Of a DNA stretch of 64,000 nt, positions 1 through 9,314 are shown piece by piece. The position numbers and the translations under genes are program-made. Below the pieces are notes generated by a model. The model had not been told where the DNA came from. It made no database searches and saw only the letters and a program-made list of their open reading frames with translations. Each line of letters begins with the position of its first letter. Position 1 is the stretch's first letter. This DNA comes from Streptomyces sp. NBC_01788 (GTDB taxonomy: Bacteria > Actinomycetota > Actinomycetes > Streptomycetales > Streptomycetaceae): the NCBI RefSeq assembly GCF_035917575.1, contig NZ_CP109090.1, positions 5,456,001 to 5,520,000 on the forward strand. Direction: 5' to 3'.

Positions 1-19
1 AGGCGAGGACGGATCCATG

Positions 20-225
20 TCCTCCCCATCTGTCATCGGAACCTGAGAGGTTCGCCATGACCGCCGTCGGACGGACGGAGCACGGCTTGCACCTTGGGTG
101 GAGCCACTGCGCCAGCGGCCCGCTTTTCAGATGTGCCTCGCCCGCGCGGTAACGGTGCCTGAGAGATTCAAGGGAGGTACTTGCTCCTTCGGCGCCCCAG
201 CGAGACGGCTGGGGACTCTCCCGCG
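20..225 (-). promoter_or_regulatory. Tandem glycine riboswitch (gcvT-type leader)
   Basis: On the minus strand this region matches both aptamers of a tandem glycine riboswitch. The first aptamer reads GGGAGAGTCC, then GGCGCCGAAGGAGCAA (about 198-183), then TCTCTCAGGCACC (about 166-154). The second begins CATCTGAAAAGC (about 133-122), has CCACCCAAGGTGCAAGCC, then CCTCTCAGGTTCC (about 51-39), and closes with CAGATG (about 32-27), which pairs with CATCTG. In the family, cooperative glycine binding switches on glycine-cleavage genes. The regulated gene lies beyond the left edge. By analogy with other streptomycetes I infer gcvT. Confidence 0.9.
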
Positions 226-393
226 CGGATTCAAGCGGCCGATATGCAGTTGCGCGGACATCATTGCACGCCTGGCCCGCTTCGCGGCAGGTCGGCATCT
301 GTGACCGTCCTGTGGCAGTAAGTACGCGGTTACGTCCTGCGAATACCCGATAACCTTTCGGCCACAGCAGTGGTTCACAGCAGGCGGTAGCAG

Positions 394-1185
394 ATGGACT
401 TCCCGGCGGACTTCTCCGCAGACCTTCCGGCACAGGCGCAATCCCATCCGCACGGCGGATGGCCCGGCAACGAGCTGGAGGAGGTGCTGTCCGCCTCCCT
501 CGGCGTACCGTCCGCAGGCGGCCGCATCCTCGAGGCGCTCGGCCGCAGCTTCCTCTGGGTGCCCCTGCCCAACGGCGGCGGTCCGCACAGCGGCCCGCTC
601 GACCTGCCCACGCTGGACATCGACGGTCAGGCGTACGTGCCGGTCTTCAGCTCCGAGGAGCAGTTCCGCCAGGTCGTGGGCCCGCACATGGCGTACACCG
701 TCGCGCCCGCCGTCGAGTTCGCGCGCGGACTGCCCCCGCAGGCCGGCATCGCGCTCAACCCGGACGGCGTGGTCGGCCTCCCGCTGCCGCCGGCCGCCGT
801 GGCCGAACTGTGCCGGGCGGGGCGCAGCTCGCTGGACGGTCCGTCGAGCGGCGGCCGCGTCCGCCTCTTCGAGCCCGACTGGCAGGACGACCCCGTGGAC
901 TTCCTCGCCGCCGCCGGCGCCGAGTTCGCCGCGACCGGCGTGGTCAGCACCGCCCGCCGCTGCCTGGCCGCCGTCGAGACGGACGACCCGGTCATGTTCG
1001 TGGGCGTCGAACTGTCCCAGTGGGACGGCGACCCGCAGGCCGCCCCCCTGGAGGCCCTGGGCCGCGCCCTGGCGGGCAACCCGGCCAAGTGGCCGGTCAA
1101 CCTGGTCCTGCTGGACGTGACCCAGGATCCGGTGGCGGACTGGATGAGGGAGAACGTCCGCCCGTTCTACCAGCACGCCCACTGA
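394..1185 (+). CDS. SseB-family protein (enhanced serine sensitivity type), first of a tandem pair
   Basis: 263 aa, no signal peptide or membrane segment, so probably cytoplasmic. The middle third, with IDGQAYVPVFSSEEQFRQ at about residues 76-93, resembles the SseB N-terminal domain. The C-terminus ends DPVADWMRENVRPFY, the usual end of the SseB C-terminal domain. SseB is named for serine sensitivity in E. coli when overexpressed; its biochemical role is not established. It is divergent from the glycine riboswitch, so it shares a promoter region with glycine/serine one-carbon genes, which fits the name. ATG at 394 has only a weak ribosome-binding site. The next gene is a paralogue. Confidence 0.8.
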   Translation: MDFPADFSADLPAQAQSHPHGGWPGNELEEVLSASLGVPSAGGRILEALGRSFLWVPLPNGGGPHSGPLDLPTLDIDGQAYVPVFSSEEQFRQVVGPHMAYTVAPAVEFARGLPPQAGIALNPDGVVGLPLPPAAVAELCRAGRSSLDGPSSGGRVRLFEPDWQDDPVDFLAAAGAEFAATGVVSTARRCLAAVETDDPVMFVGVELSQWDGDPQAAPLEALGRALAGNPAKWPVNLVLLDVTQDPVADWMRENVRPFYQHAH

Positions 1186-1382
1186 GTCCCGCCCGGGACG
1201 CGGGCAGGCGCACACGATCAGCGATCGGCGGCGCACGGCGAGTCCCCGGCCGCCGGGCGGCGGCTTAAGCTAGGCCTGCCGTCACCTTCCCGCCTGCCCG
1301 CCGGGCGGACGACGGGAAGATGACGACAGGACCCGGACCCACGGCTCGGTCGAAACGTCGGTTGTATGGAGGGGCGGTACAA

Positions 1383-2162
1383 GTGAGCGCCAGCGGCATC
1401 ACGGCCGGGCAGGTCGAGCAGACGCTGCGCCAGGTGACGCCCGGGCGTTACGACGCCTACGAGGCGCTGCTGCGCGCCCTGGCGACCCCGTCCTCCGGTC
1501 AGGTCTGGATGCTGCTGTGGCACGGTCAGGCCGGTTCCCCCGACGCCCAGTACGGCCACATGGATGTCGACGGGCACGGCTACGCCCCCTGCGTGACCTC
1601 CGCCCAGGAGCTGTCGGCCAGCGGCTGGAACCGCTCGTACGAGGTCGTCGACGGCCTCGACGTGGCCCGCACCCTCTACCCCGACCACTACGGCCTCTGG
1701 CTGAACCCGCACGCCCCGGGCGGCGGCGTCGGAGTCCCCTGGCTGGATCTGCGCCGCATCGCCACCGGCCTGGACCGCCAGCCCGCGGGACCGCTCAGCC
1801 TGTCCGAACCGGCCGTCGAGGCAGCGCAGTTCTACGGCCTGCTCACCCAGAACGCCCAACGCACCCCGGCCCTGCGCTCACTGCGCCGCGCCTGGGTGCA
1901 GCCCGCGCACGGAGCGCCGTACCTCGCCATCGGGCTCGACGTGTACGACACCTCGCCGCCGGCCGTCGACTCGGTGCGGGTCATGATGCAGCAGTCCATC
2001 GGCGCCGTCCCCGACGGGCTGCCGGTGTCGACGGTCGCGATGTCCGACGAGTACGACCCGGTCGCGATGTGGCTGCGCGCCAACTCCCGCCCGTTCTACG
2101 ACCGTGAGGGCCACGCGTCCCCGGCGGCCGGGTATCCCCGTCCGGATCAGTGGGCCCACTGA
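1383..2162 (+). CDS. SseB-family protein, second of a tandem pair
   Basis: 259 aa from the GTG at 1383, chosen because GGAGGGG (1368-1374) sits 8 nt upstream. An ATG at 1320 is in frame but has no ribosome-binding site. The protein has the same layout as its neighbour: an N-terminal region with HMDVDGHGYAPCVTSAQEL, then a C-terminal SseB-like domain ending DPVAMWLRANSRPFY. That ending is nearly the same as DPVADWMRENVRPFY in the upstream gene, so the pair looks like an old duplication. No catalytic motif is visible. The 200-bp gap between the two genes could hold its own promoter. Function beyond the family name is unknown. Confidence 0.8.
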   Translation: MSASGITAGQVEQTLRQVTPGRYDAYEALLRALATPSSGQVWMLLWHGQAGSPDAQYGHMDVDGHGYAPCVTSAQELSASGWNRSYEVVDGLDVARTLYPDHYGLWLNPHAPGGGVGVPWLDLRRIATGLDRQPAGPLSLSEPAVEAAQFYGLLTQNAQRTPALRSLRRAWVQPAHGAPYLAIGLDVYDTSPPAVDSVRVMMQQSIGAVPDGLPVSTVAMSDEYDPVAMWLRANSRPFYDREGHASPAAGYPRPDQWAH

Positions 2163-2944
2163 GCGTGTTCACCGGCCGGCGGTCCGGGCGGAGGAGCGAA
2201 CCGCACCCCGGCCGTCGACGCCGTCCGTGACATCGCGTCCGCGGCGAGTGGATGTATCACGCCATGCTGAGCAGGACGGGCGGCCAGGGCGCGCCGCCTG
2301 TCCGGCGGGACACCGGCCCCGGGTCCCGGCTCACGGCCGTCATGCCTCATCGGGGCCCGGTCGTGAAGCGGCGGGAAGTCCGGCCGCCGGCGCGGCGGCT
2401 CCCCTGTCGAGACGCCTGGTGACGGAGCCGCGTCGCGCCCTCGCCGGCCCGTGCGCACCGTACCGGAACGCCGGTTCACCGGCACCGCGTCTCCTGCCGG
2501 AACGGGCCGCGCCCCCTGCGCGCAAAAGGCCTTGCGAAAGGCTCTGAGCAGGGCGTATACGGCTTGGCGGTACCGGATGAGAAAGCGCTGTTCGTCTGGT
2601 TTGCGACCGTCGGGCAGGGGCCAAGTGGAGCCGTGATCCGGCCAGTTGGGTGGAGCAGAGGACGTTCGAGAGGCGCTACCCTGTGTCCGGATAACGGAAA
2701 CCCCCAACCCGCATCACGTTTGCGCATCCATTCATGGTCAGCCCTGGCGAGTGATCGCCGGCCCGTTGAAGACTCGCCTCGCGGATGCAGAGCCTTCGAT
2801 CCTGTGATCGAACCAATCGGGGGATCCGCCGGACAGTTGTGCCGCATCCATCTGCCGCCATCGCGCAGCAGGCAATCGAACCAAAGCCGTCCACAGCGGC
2901 GGAGAAAAGGCCGGTCAACCACCGGCGAGAGGGGTCAGGTCACT
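2163..2944 (+). other. 782-nt region without a convincing gene, upstream of the peptide transporter operon
   Basis: I see no open frame with consistent G/C third positions or a good ribosome-binding site here. It contains a short inverted repeat near 2528-2546 (GGCCTT..AAGGC) and, from about 2680 to 2880, sequence of lower G+C than the flanks, which is typical of a promoter or untranslated leader. No known riboswitch or tRNA pattern was recognised. It presumably carries the promoter for the following five-gene operon. Confidence 0.4.
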
Positions 2945-3943
2945 GTGACCGCACCGATCGAGACCACCGGGGCGGCAGCCGAGACGCAGCCGGAGGCTGT
3001 GCTCACCGGTGCCGACAAGCGGCGGATCGAGGGCCGTTCCCTCGGACAGATCGCCTGGACCCGGTTCAAGAAGGACAAGGTCGCGGTCACCGGCGGTGTC
3101 ATCGTGGTCCTGCTGATCCTGCTCGCGATCCTCTCGCGTCCCATCCAGGCCGTGTTCGGGCTCGACCCCAACGCGTTCAACCAGGATCTGATCGACCCCA
3201 ACACCTCGCTGCCCAACGGCGCCTGGGGCGGCATGAGCGCGGACCACCCGCTGGGCGTGGACCCGAAGTTCGGCCGAGACATCGCCACCCGCATCCTCGA
3301 GGGATCCTGGGTGTCGCTGGTGGTCGCGTTCGGCGCGACGATCCTGTCCAACGTCATCGGGGCCATCATGGGCGTCGTGGCCGGCTACTACGGCGGCCGC
3401 GTCGACACGATCATCAGCCGTCTGATGGACACCTTCCTCGCCTTCCCGCTGCTGCTGTTCGCGATCGCCATCTCCGCCACCCTGCAGGGCGGCGCGTTCG
3501 GCCTCACCGGACTGCCGCTGCACCTCAGCGTGCTGATCTTCATCATCGGCTTCTTCAACTGGCCCTACCTGGGCCGGATCGTCCGCGGCCAGACGCTCGC
3601 CCTGCGCGAGCGCGAGTTCGTGGACGCCTCCCGGGGCATGGGCGCCAAGGGCCCGTACATCCTGTTCCGTGAACTGATGCCCAACCTGGTCGGCCCGATC
3701 ATCGTCTACTCGACGCTGCTGATCCCGACCAACATCCTCTTCGAGGCCTCCCTTAGCTTCCTCGGCGTCGGCATCCAGCCCCCGCAGGCTTCCTGGGGCG
3801 GCATGCTCCGCGAAGCGGTCACGTTCTACGAGGTCGATCCTCAGTACATGATCGTGCCCGGGCTCGCCATCTTCGTGACCGTCCTGGCGTTCAACCTGCT
3901 CGGCGACGGTCTCCGCGACGCTCTCGACCCGCGCAGCCGCTGA
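2945..3943 (+). CDS. Oligopeptide/dipeptide ABC transporter permease (DppC/OppC type)
   Basis: 332 aa inner-membrane permease, one of two channel subunits of a peptide importer. The N-terminal OppC/DppC_N segment includes RSLGQIAWTRFKKDKVAV, then a first membrane helix. A BPD_transp_1 domain with about five helices follows. The EAA loop that docks the ATPases reads REFVDASRGMGAKG. GTG 2945 is chosen because GAGAGGGG lies about 10 nt upstream and the product then has the usual length; longer in-frame versions run into non-coding sequence. The gene order is unusual: the C-type permease comes first, then the binding protein, then the B-type permease and two ATPases, all one operon. Confidence 0.93.
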   Translation: MTAPIETTGAAAETQPEAVLTGADKRRIEGRSLGQIAWTRFKKDKVAVTGGVIVVLLILLAILSRPIQAVFGLDPNAFNQDLIDPNTSLPNGAWGGMSADHPLGVDPKFGRDIATRILEGSWVSLVVAFGATILSNVIGAIMGVVAGYYGGRVDTIISRLMDTFLAFPLLLFAIAISATLQGGAFGLTGLPLHLSVLIFIIGFFNWPYLGRIVRGQTLALREREFVDASRGMGAKGPYILFRELMPNLVGPIIVYSTLLIPTNILFEASLSFLGVGIQPPQASWGGMLREAVTFYEVDPQYMIVPGLAIFVTVLAFNLLGDGLRDALDPRSR

Positions 3944-3999
3944 CGCCTGCTGCCGAGAGCACAACAAGTTTCCGTACAATGGAGGGGAACCCGCCCATC

Positions 4000-5754
4000 A
4001 TGCGAAGGTCAGCGCTGGCCGCGATCGCGGCCATCGGCTCCGTCAGCCTGCTTGTCGCAGGTTGCAGCAAGGCCGATGACAACAAGAACGACAACGGCAG
4101 CGGCACCAAGTCGGCTGGGGCCGACGCCGCGACCAAGGGGGTCGTCAACGCCTCCAGCAAGAAGGGCGGGACCCTCACCTACGAGATGTCCGACGTCCCG
4201 GACTCGTTCGACCCGGGCAACACGTACTACGCGTACATGTACAACCTCAGCCGGCTGTGGGCCCGCCCGCTGATGACCTTCAAGCCCGGCGCCGGCACCG
4301 AGGGCAACACCCTGGTCCCGGACCTGGCCGAGGGCAAGGGCACCCCGAGCGAGGGCGGCAAGACCTGGACGTACAAGATCCGTCCGGGTCTGACGTACGA
4401 GGACGGCACGCCGATCACGACGAAGGACGTCAAGTACGCCGTCGAGCGGTCCAACTTCGCGCGTGACGTGCTCTCGCTCGGCCCCAACTACTTCCAGCAG
4501 CTCCTCGCGGGCGGCGACAAGTACAAGGGCCCCTACAAGGACAAGAGCGCCAAGGGCCTGTCCTCGATCGAGACGCCGGACGACACCACCATCGTCTTCC
4601 ACCTGAAGCAGGCCTTCCAGGAGTTCGACTACCTGGTCGCCGCCCCGGAGACCGCTCCGGTGCCTCAGGCCAAGGACAAGGGCGTCGACTATGTCAAGAA
4701 CATCGTGTCCTCGGGCTCGTACAAGTTCGAGAGCTACTCCGAGGGCAAGCAGGTCACCCTCGTGCGCAACGACAAGTGGGACGCGAAGACGGACCCGCTG
4801 CGCACGCAGCTGCCGGACAAGATCGTCGTCAACATGAAGGTCAACCCCGAGACGATCGACAAGGACGTCCTCGCGGGCAACGCGATCGACCTCGTCGGCA
4901 CGGGTGTCCAGGCCTCGACCCAGGCGCAGCTTCTCAGCGACCCGAAGAAGCGGGCCAACACGGACAACACCTTCGGTGGCCGCCTGGTCTACATGGCGAT
5001 CAACACCAAGGTCGCGCCGTTCGACAAGGTCGAGTGCCGCAAGGCCGTGCAGTACGCGATCGACAAGGCCTCGGTGCAGACCGCCGAGGGCGGCCCGATC
5101 CGCGGTGAGATCGCCTCCACCGTCCTGCCTCCGGACATCACCGGCTACGAGAAGTCGGACGTCTACGCGACCGCCGACAACAAGGGCGACGAGGCCAAGG
5201 CCAAGGAGCAGCTGAAGGCCTGCGGCAAGACGTCGATCACGACGAACATCTCGGCGCGCTCCGACCGCCAGCAGGAGATCGACGCCGCCACGGCGATCAT
5301 CAACTCCCTGCAGAAGGTCGGCATCAAGGCCACCCTCAAGCAGTACCCGTCGGGCAAGTACTTCACCGACTACGCGGGTGTCCCGAAGGTCACGCAGAAG
5401 CAGAACATCGGTCTGATGATGATGCAGTGGGGTGCCGACTGGCCTTCCGGCTACGGCTTCCTGCAGCAGATCCTGAACGGCGAGGCCATCAGCCAGTCGG
5501 GTAACACCAACCTGTCGCAGTACAACAGCAAGGAAGTCAACACCCTGCTGTCCAAGGCGATCGCGACTCAGGACGACACCGAGCGCAACAGCCTGTACGC
5601 GCAGATCGACAAGAAGACCATGGACGACGCCGTGATCGTCCCGCTGACCTACTTCAAGGTCCTGCTGGCCCGCCCGCAGAACGCCACGAACCTGGTTTCC
5701 TCGGCGGCCTGGAGCGGTCAGTACGACTACCTCAACATCGGCACCACGAAGTAG
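4000..5754 (+). CDS. Peptide ABC transporter substrate-binding lipoprotein (SBP family 5)
   Basis: 584 aa from ATG 4000. The signal peptide is MRRSALAAIAAIG followed by a hydrophobic stretch and the lipobox LVAGC, with the lipidated Cys at residue 22. A Lys/Asp/Asn-rich linker follows (to about residue 50), then the SBP_bac_5 domain from GGTLTYEMSDVPDSFDPG onward. The mature protein should be anchored on the outer face of the membrane and hand peptides to the permeases on either side. GGAGGGG (3981-3987) is the likely ribosome-binding site, with rather long spacing. An ATG at 3979 overlaps that site and would put residues in front of the signal peptide, so it is rejected. Confidence 0.93.
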   Translation: MRRSALAAIAAIGSVSLLVAGCSKADDNKNDNGSGTKSAGADAATKGVVNASSKKGGTLTYEMSDVPDSFDPGNTYYAYMYNLSRLWARPLMTFKPGAGTEGNTLVPDLAEGKGTPSEGGKTWTYKIRPGLTYEDGTPITTKDVKYAVERSNFARDVLSLGPNYFQQLLAGGDKYKGPYKDKSAKGLSSIETPDDTTIVFHLKQAFQEFDYLVAAPETAPVPQAKDKGVDYVKNIVSSGSYKFESYSEGKQVTLVRNDKWDAKTDPLRTQLPDKIVVNMKVNPETIDKDVLAGNAIDLVGTGVQASTQAQLLSDPKKRANTDNTFGGRLVYMAINTKVAPFDKVECRKAVQYAIDKASVQTAEGGPIRGEIASTVLPPDITGYEKSDVYATADNKGDEAKAKEQLKACGKTSITTNISARSDRQQEIDAATAIINSLQKVGIKATLKQYPSGKYFTDYAGVPKVTQKQNIGLMMMQWGADWPSGYGFLQQILNGEAISQSGNTNLSQYNSKEVNTLLSKAIATQDDTERNSLYAQIDKKTMDDAVIVPLTYFKVLLARPQNATNLVSSAAWSGQYDYLNIGTTK

Positions 5755-5781
5755 CAGCCCCGGAAGGCAGGTGAAGGCATT

Positions 5782-5813
5782 GGTGCCCGCGGGCTTCGCC
5801 GCCCGCGGGCACC
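5782..5813 (+). promoter_or_regulatory. Perfect intercistronic stem-loop in the peptide transporter operon
   Basis: A 13-bp perfect inverted repeat, GGTGCCCGCGGGC / GCCCGCGGGCACC, with a 6-nt loop TTCGCC. It has no T-run after it. It sits between the binding-protein stop and the next permease, ending 12 nt before the GTG start. In other transporter operons such stems protect the upstream mRNA and reduce expression of downstream membrane genes; that role is inferred here. Confidence 0.75.
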
Positions 5814-5825
5814 GGCGCCGGCCCC

Positions 5826-6833
5826 GTGATCTCGTACATCCTCCGCCGGACGTTCGCAGCAGTGATCCTGCTGCTGGTCGTCTCCGCGGTCACCTTCGCC
5901 ATCTTCTTCCTGCTGCCGCGGCTCGCCGGTCAGACCGCTGACCAGCTTGCGCAGCAGTACATCGGCAAGAGCCCCTCCAAGGCCGACATCATCGCGGTCA
6001 AGCACAACCTCGGTCTGGACCAGCCCCTTTACGTCCAGTACTGGCACTTCATCAAGGGGATCGTGGCCGGCGCCACCTATGACCTGGGGCCCACCTCGGT
6101 GCACTGCGACGCGCCGTGCTTCGGCTACTCCTTCAAGACCCATGAGGCGGTCTGGCCCGAGCTGACCACCCGTATGCCGGTGACGTTCTCGCTGGCCTCG
6201 GGTGCGGCCGCCCTGTGGCTGCTCTCCGGCGTGACGGTCGGCGTCATCTCCGCCCTCAAGCCTCGTTCGTTCTTCGACCGCACCTTCATGGGTGTCGCGC
6301 TCGCCGGTGTCTCCCTGCCCATGTTCTTCACGGGCAACCTGGCGATCCTGCTCTTCACCTACCAGTGGCCGATCTTCGGACGCACCTACGTCCCGTTCAC
6401 CGAGAACCCCGCTCAGTGGGCCAACACGCTCTTCCCCGCGTGGTGTTCCCTGGCACTGCTCTACTCCGCCATCTACGCGCGGCTCACCCGCTCGGGCATG
6501 CTGGAGACGATGAACGAGGACTTCATCCGCACCGCACGGGCCAAGGGCCTGGGCGAGGGCACGGTCGTGGTCCGGCACGGGCTGCGGGCCGCGCTCACCC
6601 CGATCATCACCGTCTTCGGCATGGACATCGGCCTGCTGCTCGGCGGTGCGCTGATCACGGAGACCGTGTTCTCGCTGCACGGAGTCGGCCAGTACGCGGT
6701 GCAGGGCATCACCGACAACGACCTGCCCAAGATCCTCGGCGTGACCATGCTCGCCGCGTTCTTCGTCGTGATCGCAAATCTTCTGGTGGACCTGCTGTAC
6801 GCCGCCGCCGACCCGCGGGTGAGGCTCTCATGA
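5826..6833 (+). CDS. Oligopeptide/dipeptide ABC transporter permease (DppB/OppB type)
   Basis: 335 aa. The N-terminus MISYILRRTFAAVILLLVVS is the first helix of a B-type peptide permease. A periplasmic-side loop follows, then BPD_transp_1 helices. The EAA loop reads EDFIRTARAKGLGEG and the C-terminal helix precedes [16 protein letters not shown] 5826 has no clear Shine-Dalgarno site and follows a strong stem-loop, so translation may be weak or linked to the upstream gene. The stop overlaps the ATG of the next gene (ATGA), indicating translational coupling to the ATPase. It partners the permease at 2945. Confidence 0.93.
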   Translation: MISYILRRTFAAVILLLVVSAVTFAIFFLLPRLAGQTADQLAQQYIGKSPSKADIIAVKHNLGLDQPLYVQYWHFIKGIVAGATYDLGPTSVHCDAPCFGYSFKTHEAVWPELTTRMPVTFSLASGAAALWLLSGVTVGVISALKPRSFFDRTFMGVALAGVSLPMFFTGNLAILLFTYQWPIFGRTYVPFTENPAQWANTLFPAWCSLALLYSAIYARLTRSGMLETMNEDFIRTARAKGLGEGTVVVRHGLRAALTPIITVFGMDIGLLLGGALITETVFSLHGVGQYAVQGITDNDLPKILGVTMLAAFFVVIANLLVDLLYAAADPRVRLS

Positions 6834-7924
6834 CCGAACTCTCCAAGACCGGCGCCGCCGTGGGCGAGCCGGCCGCCACCGCCAAGGCCCCGACGGCCTT
6901 CCTCGAGGTCCGCGACCTCAAGGTGCACTTCCCGACCGACGACGGCCTGGTCAAGTCCGTCGACGGGCTGAACTTCCAGCTGGAGAAGGGCAAGACGCTC
7001 TCCGTCGTCGGCGAGTCGGGCTCCGGCAAGTCGGTCACCTCGCTCGCGATCATGGGCCTGCACCGGCTCGGCGCCCGCGGCAAGAACGTCCAGATGTCCG
7101 GAGAGATCTGGCTGGACGGCAAGGAACTGGTCAACGCCGACCCGGACGAGGTGCGCAAGCTGCGCGGCCGGGAGATGGCGATGATCTTCCAGGACCCGCT
7201 GTCCGCGATGCACCCGTACTACAAGGTCGGCGACCAGATCGTCGAGGCCTACCGGGTGCACCACAAGGTGAGCAGGAAGGTCGCCCGCACCCGGGCCATC
7301 GAGATGCTCGACCGGGTCGGCATCCCCGAGCCGCACAAGCGTGTCGACGGCTACCCGCACGAGTTCTCCGGCGGTATGCGCCAGCGCGCCATGATCGCGA
7401 TGGCGCTGGTCAACAACCCCGAACTGCTCATCGCGGACGAGCCGACCACCGCGCTCGACGTCACCGTCCAGGCGCAGATCCTCGACCTGATCCGCGACCT
7501 CCAGAAGGAGTTCGGCTCCGCGGTCATCATCATCACGCACGACCTCGGCGTGGTCGCCGAGATCGCCGACGACGTGCTGGTGATGTACGGCGGCCGGTGC
7601 GTGGAGCGCGGCCGGGTCGACGAGATCTTCGAGCGGCCGCAGCACCCCTACACCTGGGGGCTGCTCGGCTCGATGCCGCGCATCGACCGCGAGACCTCCG
7701 AGCGGCTCATCCCGGTCAAGGGCCAGCCGCCGAGCCTCATCAACGTCCCGTCCGGTTGTGCCTTCCACCCGCGGTGCCCGTACGCGGACATCCCCAAGGG
7801 GAACGTCACCCGCACGGTGCGTCCGGAGCTGGAGCTGGTGGACGCCGGACACTGGTCCGCCTGCCACCTCTCGGCTGAGGACCGTACGCGGATCTGGACC
7901 GAAGAGATTGCGCCGAAGCTGTGA
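6830..7924 (+). CDS. Peptide ABC transporter ATP-binding protein (DppD/OppD type)
   Basis: 364 aa. Walker A is GESGSGKS (about residues 62-69), the signature is FSGGMRQR, Walker B is LLIADEPT and the switch His is in IITHDLG. A C-terminal oligopeptide/HPY domain carries [11 protein letters not shown]; cysteines of this domain bind an iron-sulfur cluster in studied homologues. The ATG at 6830 overlaps the upstream stop by 4 nt. The N-terminal 25 residues are an Ala-rich extension before the ABC fold. The protein acts at the cytoplasmic face with the ATPase encoded next. Confidence 0.94.
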   Translation: MTELSKTGAAVGEPAATAKAPTAFLEVRDLKVHFPTDDGLVKSVDGLNFQLEKGKTLSVVGESGSGKSVTSLAIMGLHRLGARGKNVQMSGEIWLDGKELVNADPDEVRKLRGREMAMIFQDPLSAMHPYYKVGDQIVEAYRVHHKVSRKVARTRAIEMLDRVGIPEPHKRVDGYPHEFSGGMRQRAMIAMALVNNPELLIADEPTTALDVTVQAQILDLIRDLQKEFGSAVIIITHDLGVVAEIADDVLVMYGGRCVERGRVDEIFERPQHPYTWGLLGSMPRIDRETSERLIPVKGQPPSLINVPSGCAFHPRCPYADIPKGNVTRTVRPELELVDAGHWSACHLSAEDRTRIWTEEIAPKL

Positions 7925-9189
7925 GTGAGACGAAGAAGACGGACGCCGCCGGCCAGGCCGAGGTCCCGCGGCAGGCGCAGGCATCCGACAGCGGCTCCGC
8001 GGACCGCGAGGTGCTGCTCCGGGTCGAGGGCCTGACCAAGCACTTCCCCATCAAGAAGGGGATCCTGCAGCGGCAGGTCGGCGCGGTCAAGGCCGTCGAC
8101 GGCATCGACTTCGAGGTGCGCAAGGGCGAGACCCTGGGTGTCGTCGGCGAGTCGGGCTGCGGCAAGTCGACCATGGGCCGGGTCATCACCCGCCTCCAGG
8201 ACCCGACCAGCGGCACGATCACCTTCGAGGGCCAGGACATCACGCGGCTGAACGCCGGGAAGATGCGCCCGCTGCGCCGCGACATCCAGATGATCTTCCA
8301 GGACCCGTACGGCTCCCTGAACCCCCGCCACACCATCGGCTCGATCGTCTCGGCGCCCTTCCGGCTCCAGGGCGTGGAGCCCGAGGGCGGGGTGAAGAAG
8401 GAGGTCCAGCGGCTGCTGGAGCTGGTCGGCCTCAGCCCCGAGCACTTCAACCGCTACCCGCACGAGTTCTCCGGCGGCCAGCGCCAGCGCATCGGCATCG
8501 CCCGGGCGCTCGCGCTCAAGCCGAAGCTGGTGGTGGCGGACGAGCCGGTCTCCGCCCTGGACGTCTCCATCCAGGCCCAGGTGGTCAACCTCATGGACGA
8601 CCTCCAGGAGGAGCTGGGCCTGACCTACGTGATCATCGCGCACGACCTCTCGGTCGTCCGGCACGTCTCGGACCGGATCGCGGTGATGTACCTCGGCAAG
8701 ATCGTCGAACTCGCCGACCGCACCTCGCTGTACCAGTCGCCGATGCACCCGTACACCAAGGCGCTGATGTCGGCGGTGCCGATCCCGGACCCGAAGCGTC
8801 AGGGCGGCAAGAGCGAGCGGATCCTGCTGCGCGGCGACGTGCCCTCGCCGATCGCCCCGCCCAGCGGCTGCCGCTTCCACACCCGGTGCTGGAAGGCGAC
8901 GGAGATCTGCCGTACCACCGAGCCGCCGCTCAAGGAGCTGAGGCCCGGTCAGCGGGTGGCCTGTCACCACCCGGAGAACTTCGAGGACCAGGCTCCGCAG
9001 GACACCGTGCTGCTCACGGCCGCCAAGGCGGCCGCGGAACTGGTGGCCGACGAGGTCCTGGCGGAGTCGGCGGCGACGTCGGCCGCGGTGGCCGCGGAGA
9101 TCGGCGAGGCGGCGGAGGACTCCGAGTCCGCCGGCTCCCCGGAGTCCGGCACCGAGGGCCCCGACGGCCAGGAGCCGGCCGGGAAGTAG
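7921..9189 (+). CDS. Peptide ABC transporter ATP-binding protein (DppF/OppF type)
   Basis: 422 aa. Walker A is GESGCGKST, the signature is FSGGQRQR, Walker B is [12 protein letters not shown] and the switch region is IIAHDLSV. The C-terminal HPY domain holds [12 protein letters not shown] 7921 overlaps the upstream stop (GTGA). After the normal domain end near residue 350 there is an extra tail of about 60 residues rich in Ala, Glu, Ser and Gly ([20 protein letters not shown] and on), which is not needed for ATPase function and is probably disordered. It is the last gene of the operon; a terminator follows 35 nt later. Confidence 0.94.
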   Translation: MSETKKTDAAGQAEVPRQAQASDSGSADREVLLRVEGLTKHFPIKKGILQRQVGAVKAVDGIDFEVRKGETLGVVGESGCGKSTMGRVITRLQDPTSGTITFEGQDITRLNAGKMRPLRRDIQMIFQDPYGSLNPRHTIGSIVSAPFRLQGVEPEGGVKKEVQRLLELVGLSPEHFNRYPHEFSGGQRQRIGIARALALKPKLVVADEPVSALDVSIQAQVVNLMDDLQEELGLTYVIIAHDLSVVRHVSDRIAVMYLGKIVELADRTSLYQSPMHPYTKALMSAVPIPDPKRQGGKSERILLRGDVPSPIAPPSGCRFHTRCWKATEICRTTEPPLKELRPGQRVACHHPENFEDQAPQDTVLLTAAKAAAELVADEVLAESAATSAAVAAEIGEAAEDSESAGSPESGTEGPDGQEPAGK

Positions 9190-9223
9190 GCGAAGCGGCG
9201 CGGTGAAGCCGCGTACGTGCCCG

Positions 9224-9271
9224 AGCGGGAGAGTGCTCGGCCGGTGGACCCGGCCGCCGCACTCTCCCGCT
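9224..9271 (+). terminator. Terminator of the peptide transporter operon
   Basis: Inverted repeat AGCGGGAGAGTGC (9224-9236) and GCACTCTCCCGCT (9259-9271), 13 perfect pairs. The 22-nt loop itself contains a CGGCCGG/CCGGCCG pairing. There is no T-tract, as is common in streptomycetes. Confidence 0.75.
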
Positions 9272-9314
9272 TCGCCGTGTCCGGGGACGAACCGGCCACG
9301 GGTGACAATGTGGC

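Noticed and set aside
2163..2944. Small ORFs in the leader of the peptide transporter
   Set aside because: Frames are Arg/Pro-rich, lack ribosome-binding sites and do not show coding third-position bias.
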